From NCBI RefSeq assembly GCF_000335475.2, contig NZ_ANAH02000065.1, positions 1 to 64,000 on the forward strand: 64,000 nucleotides of DNA, written 5' to 3'. This stretch comes from Cystobacter fuscus DSM 2262 (GTDB lineage Bacteria > Myxococcota > Myxococcia > Myxococcales > Myxococcaceae). A program made the translations under genes and the position numbers. Every line of letters begins with the position of its first letter. Within the stretch, counting starts at the first letter, position 1. Below, in pieces: positions 46,899 through 56,512 of this stretch. A model generated the notes under the pieces. That model did not search any database, had not been told where the DNA came from, and saw nothing but the letters and a program-made list of their open reading frames with translations.

Positions 46899-46934
46899 TT
46901 GTCCGTCCGAAAGCACCTGCTCCCGGACGGACAA
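46899..46934. promoter_or_regulatory. 11-bp inverted repeat upstream of the toxin gene
   Basis: Perfect arms TTGTCCGTCCG and CGGACGGACAA around a 14-base loop, 17 bases upstream of the toxin ATG and 57 bases after the aldehyde dehydrogenase stop. It could end dehydrogenase transcription or serve as an operator for the toxin operon. Confidence 0.5.
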
Positions 46935-46990
46935 CGCACCGTGTCCGGTACTACCACGGTGGGGTCGATTCCTGTCCCCGCCGGGTGGTA

Positions 46991-48376
46991 CTAGAACGAC
47001 AACCGGAAGTGGATGGACTTGGGCCGGGTGAGCTGATCGAAGCCCAGCGCGCTCAGGCTGTGTCCACGGCCCGAGTTCTTCACGCCAATCCATGGCAGTG
47101 CCGGATCCACCGAGTCGCACCGGTTCATGTAGACGGTGCCGAACTCGAGCTGGGTGGCGAAGCGCGCGGCACGCTCCCGATCCTTCGTCCAGACGCTCGC
47201 CGTCAGGCCGAGGTCCGACTTGTTCATCCGCGCGAGCGCTTCCTCGTCCGAGTCCACCGGCGCGATGGGCAGCAGCGGCCCAAAGGACTCCTGCCGCATC
47301 AACTGCATCGAGTCGTCCAGGTCCGTGAGGAGCGTGGCCTCGAAGAAGCGGCCCTTGCCCTCCACCTGGGTCCGCTTGCCGCCCACCACCACCCGGGCCC
47401 CCTTGCCGCGGGCGTCCTCCACGAGCTGCTCCAGCTCCAGCGGGTGGTTGGGCTGCGCGATGGGGCCCAGCGTCGTCTTGTCACTCATCGGATCGCCGAG
47501 CACGTACCCGCGCACCAGCGCCTCGCACGCCTCGGTGAAGCGCTTGTAGAGCGAGCGGTGCACGTAGACGCGCTCCACCGCGCAGCAGCTCTGGCCCGCG
47601 TTGTAGATGGCGCCGTCCACCACGTTCTCCACCGTCTTGTCGAAGTCACAGTCCGGTGCCACGTACGCGGGATCATTCCCGCCCAGCTCCAGCCCCATGT
47701 GCCGGAAGCGCGCGGAGCCCGCCAACGTGAGCCGCTGGCCGCCGTACACCGAGCCGGTGAACACCACGTGGTCCACCCGCGCGTCGCCCACCACGCGCTC
47801 GCTGGTGGGGTGATCGCAATGCATCGCCTGGACGAGGTGCGGGGGCGCTCCCGCCTCGACGAAGGCCCGGGCGAAGTGCTCCCCACACAGGGGCGAGCGC
47901 GGCGAGTGCTTCACCACCACCGCGTTGCCCGCCAGCACCGCCGGCACCACCACGTTCACCGCGGTGAGCAGCGGGTAGTTCCACGCGGGCAGATCCACCA
48001 CCACGCCCAGCGGCTCCTTGACGATTCGGCGCTCGAAGCCCGCCTTGGGCGGCAGCACCACATCCGCCAGGGCCGTGTCCGCGATGGAGATCATGTACCG
48101 GGCCCGCTCGGCCATGCCGCGAATCTCTCCGCGCGCCTGGGCGAGCGGCTTGCCCATCATCCGGGAGATGTCCGTGGCGATGGCCTCCGCCTTCGCCTCC
48201 ATGGCGGCGACCATGCGCTCGCACCAGTCCTTGCGCTGGGCGAGCGAGGTGGCACGCGCTGCCCGGGCGGCGGCTCGGGCCTGCTCGAGTACGGTGTTCA
48301 CGGTGGCCTCGTCCGCGAGCGGAACGGTGCAGGCGACGTCGCCCGTGTAGGGATTGTCGACAGTCAGGGTGGTCAT
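46991..48376 (-). CDS. NAD(P)-dependent aldehyde dehydrogenase
   Basis: 461 residues from ATG 48376. It oxidises aldehydes to acids. Rossmann motif and substrate tunnel segments LPAWNYPLLTAVNVVVPAVLAGNAVVVKHSPRSP, catalytic Glu in LELGGNDP, catalytic Cys in NAGQSCCAVERVYVH, and the QESFGPLLPI region are all present. It resembles the succinate-semialdehyde dehydrogenase-like branch, but the substrate cannot be fixed. It is divergent from the carboxypeptidase gene across 112 bp. Confidence 0.9.
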   Translation of the reverse strand: MTTLTVDNPYTGDVACTVPLADEATVNTVLEQARAAARAARATSLAQRKDWCERMVAAMEAKAEAIATDISRMMGKPLAQARGEIRGMAERARYMISIADTALADVVLPPKAGFERRIVKEPLGVVVDLPAWNYPLLTAVNVVVPAVLAGNAVVVKHSPRSPLCGEHFARAFVEAGAPPHLVQAMHCDHPTSERVVGDARVDHVVFTGSVYGGQRLTLAGSARFRHMGLELGGNDPAYVAPDCDFDKTVENVVDGAIYNAGQSCCAVERVYVHRSLYKRFTEACEALVRGYVLGDPMSDKTTLGPIAQPNHPLELEQLVEDARGKGARVVVGGKRTQVEGKGRFFEATLLTDLDDSMQLMRQESFGPLLPIAPVDSDEEALARMNKSDLGLTASVWTKDRERAARFATQLEFGTVYMNRCDSVDPALPWIGVKNSGRGHSLSALGFDQLTRPKSIHFRLSF

Positions 48377-48488
48377 GGCCGACAAGGGTAGTGCCTTGGG
48401 ACACGTCTCGTCCCGGGGGATGTCCAGCGCGGCGCCCTTCGTGCGTTCGCTCCTGGACGGCCGGAGGGCCGGGACGTACGGTGCTGCC

Positions 48489-49991
48489 ATGCGCCGTCCC
48501 CCGTTCGCGAGCCTCCTGCTCGCCGTCCTCGCGCTACCTGCCTGTGTCTCCTCGCCCCCCCTCCGTCCTTCCGCGCCGACGCTGAGCGCCGTGGCGGACG
48601 CGCTCTTCGAGTCCGTGGAGCGCGAGGGCACCGGTGTGGGCGTCCTCGTGGTGGATGCGGCCACGGGCCTGCCGCTCTACGCCCGGCGCGAGAACGCCCG
48701 CTCGCTCCCCGCGTCCACCATGAAGGTGGTGTCCACCTCGGCGGCCCTGTCCGCGTTCGGCCCGGACTACCGCTTCCACACGCCCGTATGGTTGGAAGGC
48801 GCGCAGCTCGGCAACCTCTTCCTCGGAGACCTCGTGGTGGAGGCGTCCGGAGATCCCTCCCTGGGCTCGTGGCGATTTCCCGAGACGGCCCTGGCCTGTG
48901 AGCGGCTCGCCGATGCGCTGCTGGCCCGGGGCATCCGGCAGTGGCACGGGGCGCTCCAGGTGAGCCAGGCCAATTCGGGGCCGTACGATCTCTATGGTCC
49001 GGGCTGGGCCTGGGACGACGCGGCCTCGGCCTACAGCGCGGCCCCCACCGCCTTCGTCTTCCGGGAGAACGTGGTGGACCTCACCCTCACGCGCCCCGAG
49101 GGCCAGGACTGTGCCTCGCCCCTGCGGCGGCCCCTGGAGGTGCGCTACACCCCGCCCATCGATGCGTCCTCGACCGTGGTGTACACCGACCCGAGCGCCC
49201 AGCGGGCCGGGGTGGGGTGCGTGCGCGAGCGCGGGACGGGACGCACGCGCTGCGTCTGGCGCGCGCCGGGAGGACAGTGCCCGCGCCAGGCGTCCCTGCG
49301 CGTGTCCGTGGACGAGCCCCAGGCGCTGTTCACCGCCTGTCTGGAAGAGGCCCTGCGCGCGCGGGGCATCTGGCGCGTGCCGGAGGCCCAGGCGCAGGCC
49401 GTTCCCCCCGCGCTCCTGCGGCGAGAGCCGCTGCTGGACTTCGTCAGTCCCTCCCTCGCCGAGTTGGTGAAGGTGACGAACAAGGAATCCCTCAACCTCT
49501 ACGCCGAGCGGCTCGCCTTGCGCTTCGCCCGCGAGCGCACGGGCAACGAGAGCTATGCCGCGCTGCGCGAGGCGATGGAGAAGGAGCTCGCGCGCCGGGG
49601 CATCCCCCCGCGGCTGTTGCGGTCCGTGGATGGCAGTGGCCTGTCCCGCTACAACCTGGCCACCGCGCGGGGGATGGTGGGGGTGCTCGCCACCAGCCTC
49701 CAGGAGCCGTCCGCGAGCGCGCTGGTGGACAGCCTGCCCATCGCCGGCGTGGATGGCACGCTCGCGAACAGTGCCTTCCCGCCGGAGCTTCGGGGCCTCA
49801 TCCGCGCCAAGACGGGGACGCTCTCGGGGCAGAAGGCCTATGTGGGGCTCGCCGAGCGCCCTCACGACGCCGAGCACCCCCGCGTCGTCTTCGCGCTCCT
49901 GCTGAGCAACCTCGACGAGCAGCCGGCCTACACGGCGGGCCAGGTGTTCGAGCGCTTCGCCGAGGCGATGGTGAAGCTGCCCCCGCGCTGA
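48489..49991 (+). CDS. dacB: D-alanyl-D-alanine carboxypeptidase/endopeptidase (PBP4 type)
   Basis: 500 residues from ATG 48489. Lipoprotein signal with LALPAC. Penicillin-binding motifs SxxK at Ser76 (PASTMK), SxN in KESLNLY, and KTG in RAKTGTL. The insert with ASGDPSL and the GPYDLYGPGWAWDD loop are typical of the S13/PBP4 family. It trims or cleaves peptidoglycan cross-links in the periplasm. The last 80 bp are duplicated 2.4 kb downstream, after the SARP-like gene. Confidence 0.92.
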   Translation: MRRPPFASLLLAVLALPACVSSPPLRPSAPTLSAVADALFESVEREGTGVGVLVVDAATGLPLYARRENARSLPASTMKVVSTSAALSAFGPDYRFHTPVWLEGAQLGNLFLGDLVVEASGDPSLGSWRFPETALACERLADALLARGIRQWHGALQVSQANSGPYDLYGPGWAWDDAASAYSAAPTAFVFRENVVDLTLTRPEGQDCASPLRRPLEVRYTPPIDASSTVVYTDPSAQRAGVGCVRERGTGRTRCVWRAPGGQCPRQASLRVSVDEPQALFTACLEEALRARGIWRVPEAQAQAVPPALLRREPLLDFVSPSLAELVKVTNKESLNLYAERLALRFARERTGNESYAALREAMEKELARRGIPPRLLRSVDGSGLSRYNLATARGMVGVLATSLQEPSASALVDSLPIAGVDGTLANSAFPPELRGLIRAKTGTLSGQKAYVGLAERPHDAEHPRVVFALLLSNLDEQPAYTAGQVFERFAEAMVKLPPR

Positions 49992-50468
49992 AGACGATGG
50001 GGCAGCTCAAGGGCGCGAAACCCACTCGTCCGGCTATGCGCAAACGAGATGTGCCCAGTCCTGATGGCTTGAATGGACCCGCTCGGCTTTCCGAGCACCA
50101 TGTATTCGAAGATCCGCATGAGCGGCAAGAACAGAAGCGCTCCATTGGAGACGAATCTGTCCTCGAAGGAAATCCATTTGTCCATCCACGTCTTCGAAGC
50201 TTGATCTTCTCTTACAGGAGAATGATAGGCGTTGGTTTCGGGCGTTCGTGGGTTTGAGGTTGGTTTGGAAAATTCATTTTCAACATGACAGGTGCGAAGT
50301 CATAAGAAGGGCGTTACTGCGGCGTGACAGCCCAGCCCGTGCCGTGTGCCGAAGTGTGCGTCCAGCGTGACAGCCCATCCGTTCTCCGCACTTCATGGGG
50401 CGCACAAGCACCTTGCGATAAACCCTCTTGGGTGCAAAGAATCCATACTCATCGTGAAGGAGGGGACG
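49992..50468. other. Leader region of the SARP-like gene, no clear gene
   Basis: No recognisable gene. A 34-codon frame from ATG 50100 (MYSKIRMSGKNRSAPLETNL...) and a minus-strand frame from 50185 exist but have no known relatives that I can name. GC content dips around 50150-50290. The right half holds a 13-bp direct repeat. Confidence 0.4.
50322..50377 (+). promoter_or_regulatory. 13-bp direct repeat upstream of the SARP-like gene
   Basis: GCGTGACAGCCCA occurs at 50322-50334 and 50365-50377, 43 bp apart, about four helix turns. The position 92 bases before the start fits a repeated activator site. Confidence 0.4.
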
Positions 50469-52307
50469 ATGCGGAATGGGGCCGCCATCCAGGTCGAGTT
50501 GCTGGGACGAGCGCGGGTGCTCCTTTCGGAAGAGCCGCCCCGGCAGCTGGAGCGCAAGGCGGCCGCGCTGGTGACCTATCTCGCGCTCGAAGGGGCCACG
50601 CAGCGGCGCCGGCTCGCGGGCCTTCTCTGGCCGGGGACCTCCGAAAGAAAGGCCCGTGGCAACCTGCGCCAGCTCCTGCACCGCTTGAGAGAGAAGCTCG
50701 GAGACCACGGCATTGAAGGCGATGACCCCGTATGGCTGTGCGACGGCTTGCTGGTCGATGCCGTCGCGCTGCGCAAGGTCGTCCTGACCGGAGAATACTC
50801 GCGGCTCTCGAGCTTCACTGGAGAGCTGCTCGCGGGTTTCTCTTTCGAGGATTGCTCCGAGCTGAACGAGTGGCTGCGTCATCAGCGTGGCTACTTCCGC
50901 GACATGAGGTTTCGTGCCGCTGAAGAGCAGGCCCTTCAATTGGAGAAGGAGGGACAGTTCGGCACGGCCATGGACGCGGCCCGGCGTCTGCTCAATCTGG
51001 AGCCCACCTCCGAGTCCGCGTGGCGGATGGTCATGCGGTTGCACTTGCATCAAGGAGACCGCTCCGCGGCGTTGAAGGCCTATCACGCTTGCAAGAAGTT
51101 GCTCGAACGGGAGCTGGGTGTCCAACCCTCGTTCCAGACTCAGGAACTCGCCCGGAGCGCCGAGCAGCCGTCCTTCCCGGAACGGGCACCTCCCAAAACA
51201 GACGTAAGCGAGCTGTCTCTTTCCGTTCTCTCGCCGCCAGAGCTGATCGGCCGCGAGCGGGAATGGGCCCTGCTGAAGGAGTCCTGGGCCGGCAACCAGC
51301 CCGTCTACATCTTTGGTGAGGCTGGTATCGGGAAGACCCGGTTGGTCACTGACTTCTGTAATGCCCAAGGCTCCTGGCTTCTGGTCTCGGCAAGGCCGTC
51401 CGACCCTTCCTTCCCCTATGCCACGTGTGCGCGGATGATCCAGCTGCTCCTGGAAGTCACCTCCGCTCACGCCCTGGAACGCAGGGTCCTGCAGGAACTC
51501 TCCCGGCTCAGTCCGATGCGAGGCGTCGAGGTGCGCTCCCCTCCCTCCAGTCCCGAGGAGAAGCTGCGTCTCTCCGAAGCTTTCGCCCAGCTCCTCTCGC
51601 TGCTCGGCCATGAGATGGACGCGATGGTCCTCGACGATGCACACCATTGTGACCCAGCCAGCTTCGAGCTGTATCTCCGCGCGCAGGATCTGTTGGACCA
51701 GAACGCGTCTTCCAGGAGGCCACGCATCATCACCTGCTTCCGGACGTTCGAGCTGCCGCCCCCGTTCGGGGAGCTGCTCCATCGTTATGTGGAAGCGGGA
51801 TTCGCCAGGAAGCTCCTGCTGGAGCCACTGCCGCCGGACATGATGGCCCCCCTGCTTTCCAGCCTGGCCGTTCCGGAACTGGAGTCCCTCGCGGAAGACA
51901 TGGCGAGCTATACGGGTGGTAATCCGCTCTTCATCGTCGAGACCGTCAAGTCGCTCGTGGAAACCCGGCACATCTCGAAGCTTGCCCTGACCTATCTCCC
52001 TCCGCCGCTCCGAGTGGTGCTCATCCTCGAGCAGCAGTTCAGACGGCTCTCGCCAGATGCGTTGAGGCTCGCCCGCCTCATCGCCATTGCCGGCACCGCC
52101 TTCCGGCCCAGGCACGCCTCCCGCATCCTCGACTTGTCGCTCGAACAGCTCGCCATGCCCTGGAAGGAACTGGAGCGGGCACGGCTGCTGTCCGGCACGT
52201 CCTTCACCAGTGGGTTGGCGCGGGGGCTGGTGATCGAGACCATGCCCCCGGGTGTGCGAGATGGCGTCATTCAGTACATCCTCTTTCTCCTGCGGCAGGA
52301 GCGCTGA
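50469..52307 (+). CDS. SARP/BTAD-type regulator with AAA ATPase, short C-terminus
   Basis: 612 residues from ATG 50469 with GAAGGAGG upstream. Residues 5-95 form the DNA-binding winged helix (IQVELLGRARVLLSEE...LERKAAALVTYLALEGATQRRRLAGLLWP), 96-240 the bacterial transcriptional activation helices (SAWRMVMRLHLHQGDRSAALKAYHACKKLLERELGVQPS), then an ATPase with Walker A GEAGIGKTRL and Walker B-like AMVLDDAHH. Related proteins normally continue for several hundred residues of TPR; this one stops after MPPGVRDGVIQYILFLLRQER. It would activate unknown genes in response to ATP. The flanking duplication suggests that it was inserted here. Confidence 0.82.
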   Translation: MRNGAAIQVELLGRARVLLSEEPPRQLERKAAALVTYLALEGATQRRRLAGLLWPGTSERKARGNLRQLLHRLREKLGDHGIEGDDPVWLCDGLLVDAVALRKVVLTGEYSRLSSFTGELLAGFSFEDCSELNEWLRHQRGYFRDMRFRAAEEQALQLEKEGQFGTAMDAARRLLNLEPTSESAWRMVMRLHLHQGDRSAALKAYHACKKLLERELGVQPSFQTQELARSAEQPSFPERAPPKTDVSELSLSVLSPPELIGREREWALLKESWAGNQPVYIFGEAGIGKTRLVTDFCNAQGSWLLVSARPSDPSFPYATCARMIQLLLEVTSAHALERRVLQELSRLSPMRGVEVRSPPSSPEEKLRLSEAFAQLLSLLGHEMDAMVLDDAHHCDPASFELYLRAQDLLDQNASSRRPRIITCFRTFELPPPFGELLHRYVEAGFARKLLLEPLPPDMMAPLLSSLAVPELESLAEDMASYTGGNPLFIVETVKSLVETRHISKLALTYLPPPLRVVLILEQQFRRLSPDALRLARLIAIAGTAFRPRHASRILDLSLEQLAMPWKELERARLLSGTSFTSGLARGLVIETMPPGVRDGVIQYILFLLRQER

Positions 52308-52502
52308 CCACCCCCGAGCTGGGGTGGAGTGGAGGAGGGGAGGAGCCACTTCGACGAGCAGCCGGCCTACACGGCGGGCCAGGTGTTCGAGCGCTTCGCG
52401 GAGGCGATGGTGAAGCTGCCTCCGCGCTGAACTCCTGGCCGCCCCTGCATTCTTCTTATGCTTGAGCGAAGCGGGTCCCGAGGCGAGGTCCTGGAGAGGC
52501 GG

Positions 52503-53363
52503 ATGAGCCACGTGGGGAGCATCAGGAGGGTTCTCGTCACCGGCAGCTCGGGACGGCTCGGCGGGGAGATCTGTCGGCAACTCTCCGGCGAGTACCAGGT
52601 GACGGGCCTGGACACCGCACCTGGACCCTTCACGCAGGTCATCGGGAGCGTGGATGACCGTGCGCTCGTCTTCGCCCAGGTCGCGCGGGTGGACGCGGTC
52701 ATCCACGTGGCCTCGCTGCACGCCCCACACCGGGAAGTGCTGCCGAAGTCGCGCTTCGTCGACGTGAACGTGCAGGGAGCGCTCCATCTGCTCGAGGCGG
52801 CGGCGAAGCACCGTTGCCAGCGCTTCGTGTACACGAGCACGACCTCGGTCTACGGGCGCGCGATGGAGCCCCGAGCGGATGCCGCCATCTGGGTGACGGA
52901 GGAGCTCGCGCCCGGGCCGCGAGACATCTACGACGTCACCAAGCTGGCCGCGGAGCAGCTCTGCTGGCTCGTCCACGAGGAGACGGGGCTGCCCGTCATC
53001 ACCCTGCGCACCGCGCGCTTCTATCCGCAGCCGAGGGAGCTGATGGCCATCCACCGGCTCCACCGGGGGCTGGACGTGCGCGACTGCGCGTGGGCCCACC
53101 GGTTGGCGCTCGAATCCCCGGTGCCCTTCGGGCTGTACAACATCTCCGCCCGATCGCCCTTCCGGCGCGAGGACCTGACGGAGCTGCTGCACGACGCGTC
53201 GGCCGTCATCCGCCGCCGGGCCCCCACGGAGGCCGGACTGCTCCTCCAGCAAGGCATCCCTCTCCCCTCGCGCCTGGACCGAGTCTACGTCATCGAGCGG
53301 GCCGAAGCCGAGCTGGGCTTCCATCCCCGATTCAACGCACTCGAGCTCCTGCGGGACGAGTGA
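52503..53363 (+). CDS. NAD-dependent epimerase/dehydratase
   Basis: 286 residues from ATG 52503; GGAGAGG just upstream decides for it over an in-frame ATG at 52458. Extended SDR: VLVTGSSGRLGG nucleotide motif, VASLHAP, TSTTSVYGRAM, and YDVTK (YxxxK). A nucleotide-sugar or similar substrate is possible, but the family is broad. In the arrangement inferred before the insertion it would directly follow dacB. Confidence 0.87.
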   Translation: MSHVGSIRRVLVTGSSGRLGGEICRQLSGEYQVTGLDTAPGPFTQVIGSVDDRALVFAQVARVDAVIHVASLHAPHREVLPKSRFVDVNVQGALHLLEAAAKHRCQRFVYTSTTSVYGRAMEPRADAAIWVTEELAPGPRDIYDVTKLAAEQLCWLVHEETGLPVITLRTARFYPQPRELMAIHRLHRGLDVRDCAWAHRLALESPVPFGLYNISARSPFRREDLTELLHDASAVIRRRAPTEAGLLLQQGIPLPSRLDRVYVIERAEAELGFHPRFNALELLRDE

Positions 53364-53448
53364 ACGCCGACCTCCTCACGAGATGCGGGCGCGCCACGGC
53401 AAGGCCGAGCGCGCGCCGCCCGTTTCTTCCCTGGCCGAGGCGGGCCTC

Positions 53449-56385
53449 TCAGGGCTTCAGGTAGGGGCCGTCCACGCCCACCTTGCCCGGCGCCGGGTTG
53501 CCCGCGAGGTCGAGCACGTACACCCGCAGGTTGCCCTTGCCGGAGACGCTGGCGGTCAACGTGCCGCTCGTCACCGTCTTCACGTCCCCGGTGACGGCGT
53601 CCTTGTAGGTGCCGTTGGGGATGCCATTGAAGGTGGCGCCGCCGGAGACCGTCACCAGCGCGAAGCTGTCCACGCCCTTGGCCGAGTCCGTGAAGCGTCG
53701 CTTGAAGGCCATGCCGCCCACGACGCCGTCCGTGGAGTACTGGCCCTTCTGGAGCGCGGGGATGCGCCGGCGGATCTGATTGAGGCGTTGCAGGTGCTTC
53801 GCCAACGGCCTGGCGAGCGTCTCGGCGACCTTGCCCGAGGCGCTGCCCACCACGCCGAAGTCCGAGGCCGAGACGCTGCCCTCGAGGTTGTCGCCATAAT
53901 AGGCGCGGCCGGTGGTGGCCAGGGCGCACGTGGGGCCGCAGTCGATTTGCTTGCCGGCCTGGAACTCGATCTCCGAGCCGTAATACAGCGTCGGGATGCC
54001 GCGGAAGGTCCACATGAGGCTCATGTTCTCCGCCCAGGCGTCGGTGCCTCCGGCGTAGCGGGTGCTGGACTTGTTCGGGCCGTAGTCGTGGGAGTCGACA
54101 TACACGACGTTGTAGGTGGCGTCGTTGTAGCTGTCGTCCGAGTCCTTGCCATTGAAGAAGGCGTTGCTGGCCTCGCCGAAGTTCATGTGCATGCGCATGT
54201 CGATCACGCTCATGCCGGAGAACTGGCTGTGATCCGGCGCATGGTAGACATTGCCCTGGAGGAAGGCATTGGTGGACGTGGGCTGCGAGGCCGTGCCCTG
54301 GGCCTGCTCGTAGTTGTACTGCTCGAGCGCGGCGGCGGTGTCATCGGTGCTGTACGTCCGGCGCTCCTTCCAGGTGAAGAACTGCGCGGAGTGGTTGGGC
54401 GAGCCGCGGTTCCACTTGTCATTCACGAACGAGCCGACCTCGCCGAACATGAAGAAGTCCTTGCCCTTGGTGCCGAACTTCGCCTGGGCGTGCTGCTGGG
54501 CGGCCGGCAGGAGGCGCCGGTTCCAGGTGACGCGGGGGATGTGGACCGCGGTGTCGATGCGGAAGCCATCCACGCCCATGTCGATGTACTTGTTGTACAC
54601 GTCGATGAGGAAGTTCTGCACGGGCGTGCTCTCCGTGTTGAAGTCCGCCAGGTCCTCGTGGATCCAGCAGCTGCGCGAGTCCTCGCCCTCCCAGTTGCCA
54701 ATCCAGCACTGGTGGAAGTACTGCGCCGGGAACATGCCGGAGGTGGGATTGGGCCACTGGCAGTTGTAGAGGCGGTAGCCCTCCTTGCTGTAGCCGCCCG
54801 TGGCGACGCCCCAGTTGCGGCAGGTGTTGCCCGCGGGCTCGGCCGTCGACCACAGGTCCCCATTGTAATAGGACTTGCCGGAGGTGGGCTCCACCGTCAG
54901 ACCGTCATAGGTGAAGCCAGACACGGGCGCGTCGTAGTACCAGCTCCACTGGCTGTCGCGCACGCCGTAGACCTTGGGCGAGAACAACCCCTTGGCTCCC
55001 CAGCGGCTGGAGTGGTTGTAGACCACGTCCTGGATGATCTTGATGCCCTTGGTGTGGGCGGCGTTGATGAGATCCTGGTAGCTCGCGCCGGAGGACTCCA
55101 GGCGGGGGTCGACCCGGTAGAAGTCCCAGCCGTGATAGCCGTGATAGTCATAGTCGGAGCGGTTGAGCACCACGGGGGTGATCCACACGGCGGAGAAGCC
55201 CAGGGCTTTGATGTAGTCGAGCTTCTGGATGAGCCCCTTGAAGTCGCCGCGGAACATCGGATCGTTGTTGGCGGCGTTGCCCGACTGGGTGTGCATGCTG
55301 CCGCCGCGGTTGTTCGAGGAGTCGCCGTCGTAGAAGCGTGCGGTGAGCACGAAGTAGATGGAGTCCTCGCGGATGTCTCCCCCCAGCGGCTGTCCCGCGG
55401 CGGCGGGGGGCGGGGCGTCGCCCGTGGTGGCCGAGGCCGTGGTGCTCGCGGCGGACTTGTTGCCCGCGGCGTCGAAGGACTTGACCGTGTAGAGGTAGGC
55501 GGTGCGGGCGCTTAGGCCGGTGTCGTTGTAGCTGGTGGAGGAGGTGGTCCAGGTCTTCGTGCCCTGGGTGCCACCGGTGCGCACCAGCTCGTAGCCCGTC
55601 ACGCCGCGATCATCGCTCGAGGCGTTCCATGACAGCGTGATTTGGGTGCCAGAGGCCGAGGCGGTGAGCCCCGAGGGAATGGACGGCGCGCTCGTGTCGG
55701 GGGGGAGCGTCACGCAGGGGGAGGCGGCGTTGGTTGTGACCACGCCATCCTTGACGGTGATCCGCCCCGTGCCCAGGGAGTAGTCCGCGCCGCCGTTGTT
55801 GTCCCAGGTGGTGCCGTTGTTGAACGCCGCCTTCATGCTCGTGGCGGAGCCCAGGGTCACGGTCTTCTTCACCCAGTTGGCGCAGGCGGTCTCGTTCATC
55901 GCCACACCGGGCGACGGGGTCCAGGTGCCACCGGTCGGCGCGTAATGGATGTTGACGGTGCTCCAGCCGCGCGTGCCGGTGAAGTAATACACCTCGGCCT
56001 GGTTGGTGGTGGAGGTGGTGCAGGGCGAGCCCGCGTTGGCCAGGAGCTGGCCATTCTTGACCTGGTGGGTGCCGCTGGTCGGGAGGTTGTAATTGGCACC
56101 GGACTGGTTGTTGGGGTTGTCCCAGTGGTTCTGCCCATCGGTGAAGACGGCCTGGAAGGTGCTCGCCGTCCCCGTGGTGAGCACCTTCATCACCCAGTTC
56201 GTGCAGGCCGGGCTCAAGGCCGTGCCCGGCGAGGTCGTCCAGCTCCCGCTGGCGTCGTGGTGGATATAGGGCGCGCTCCACGCCTTGTAGGGGGTGTAAT
56301 AATAGACGGTTACCGTGCCAGCGAACGCGGACGGACCTGTCAGCATCAGTGCCAGCAGGGCACTTCCTTTCCAGCGGACATTCAT
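53449..56385 (-). CDS. Secreted alpha-amylase with two starch-binding modules and FnIII
   Basis: 978 residues from ATG 56385 (MNVRWKGS); GAAAGG lies upstream. Signal peptide 1-22. Two related CBM25-like modules at 24-118 (VYYYTPYKAWSAPYIHHD) and 130-215 (VYYFTGTRGWSTVNIHYAP), fibronectin III at 232-320, and a GH13 alpha-amylase barrel from 338. Catalytic residues: Asp611 (DGFRIDTAVH), Glu649 (FMFGEVGS), Asp767 (VDSHD). A C-terminal beta domain follows. It hydrolyses starch or glycogen outside the cell. Full-length and intact. Confidence 0.93.
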   Translation of the reverse strand: MNVRWKGSALLALMLTGPSAFAGTVTVYYYTPYKAWSAPYIHHDASGSWTTSPGTALSPACTNWVMKVLTTGTASTFQAVFTDGQNHWDNPNNQSGANYNLPTSGTHQVKNGQLLANAGSPCTTSTTNQAEVYYFTGTRGWSTVNIHYAPTGGTWTPSPGVAMNETACANWVKKTVTLGSATSMKAAFNNGTTWDNNGGADYSLGTGRITVKDGVVTTNAASPCVTLPPDTSAPSIPSGLTASASGTQITLSWNASSDDRGVTGYELVRTGGTQGTKTWTTSSTSYNDTGLSARTAYLYTVKSFDAAGNKSAASTTASATTGDAPPPAAAGQPLGGDIREDSIYFVLTARFYDGDSSNNRGGSMHTQSGNAANNDPMFRGDFKGLIQKLDYIKALGFSAVWITPVVLNRSDYDYHGYHGWDFYRVDPRLESSGASYQDLINAAHTKGIKIIQDVVYNHSSRWGAKGLFSPKVYGVRDSQWSWYYDAPVSGFTYDGLTVEPTSGKSYYNGDLWSTAEPAGNTCRNWGVATGGYSKEGYRLYNCQWPNPTSGMFPAQYFHQCWIGNWEGEDSRSCWIHEDLADFNTESTPVQNFLIDVYNKYIDMGVDGFRIDTAVHIPRVTWNRRLLPAAQQHAQAKFGTKGKDFFMFGEVGSFVNDKWNRGSPNHSAQFFTWKERRTYSTDDTAAALEQYNYEQAQGTASQPTSTNAFLQGNVYHAPDHSQFSGMSVIDMRMHMNFGEASNAFFNGKDSDDSYNDATYNVVYVDSHDYGPNKSSTRYAGGTDAWAENMSLMWTFRGIPTLYYGSEIEFQAGKQIDCGPTCALATTGRAYYGDNLEGSVSASDFGVVGSASGKVAETLARPLAKHLQRLNQIRRRIPALQKGQYSTDGVVGGMAFKRRFTDSAKGVDSFALVTVSGGATFNGIPNGTYKDAVTGDVKTVTSGTLTASVSGKGNLRVYVLDLAGNPAPGKVGVDGPYLKP

Positions 56386-56512
56386 GGACTCGCGACCTTT
56401 CCAGGTGGTAGGGTTAAGACAGCGGGCGCTTGTATAGTCTTTTCTGGGTTTCTTGGAAATCGAGATGCTCGAGTCGTCCCGGATGTCTTGATGCGTCACG
56501 GATGAGGACCCC

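Larger units (their letters stand above)
49912..52430 (+). repeat. 80-bp direct repeat flanking the SARP-like gene
   Basis: The final 80 bases of dacB (49912-49991) recur at 52351-52430 with two mismatches, including the stop codon. The second copy encodes DEQPAYTAGQVFERFAEAMVKLPPR with no gene in front of it. The 2439-bp repeat-to-repeat unit contains only the SARP-like gene and its leader region. Confidence 0.9.

Noticed and set aside
50280-53324. A 1014-codon minus-strand frame across the SARP-like and epimerase genes
   Set aside because: It crosses two unrelated plus-strand genes with clear motifs and the duplicated repeat between them; no domain found.
53383-55515. A 710-codon plus-strand frame opposite the amylase
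   Set aside because: The amylase has its full set of GH13 catalytic residues; the other strand is Val/Gly/Ala-rich without a fold.
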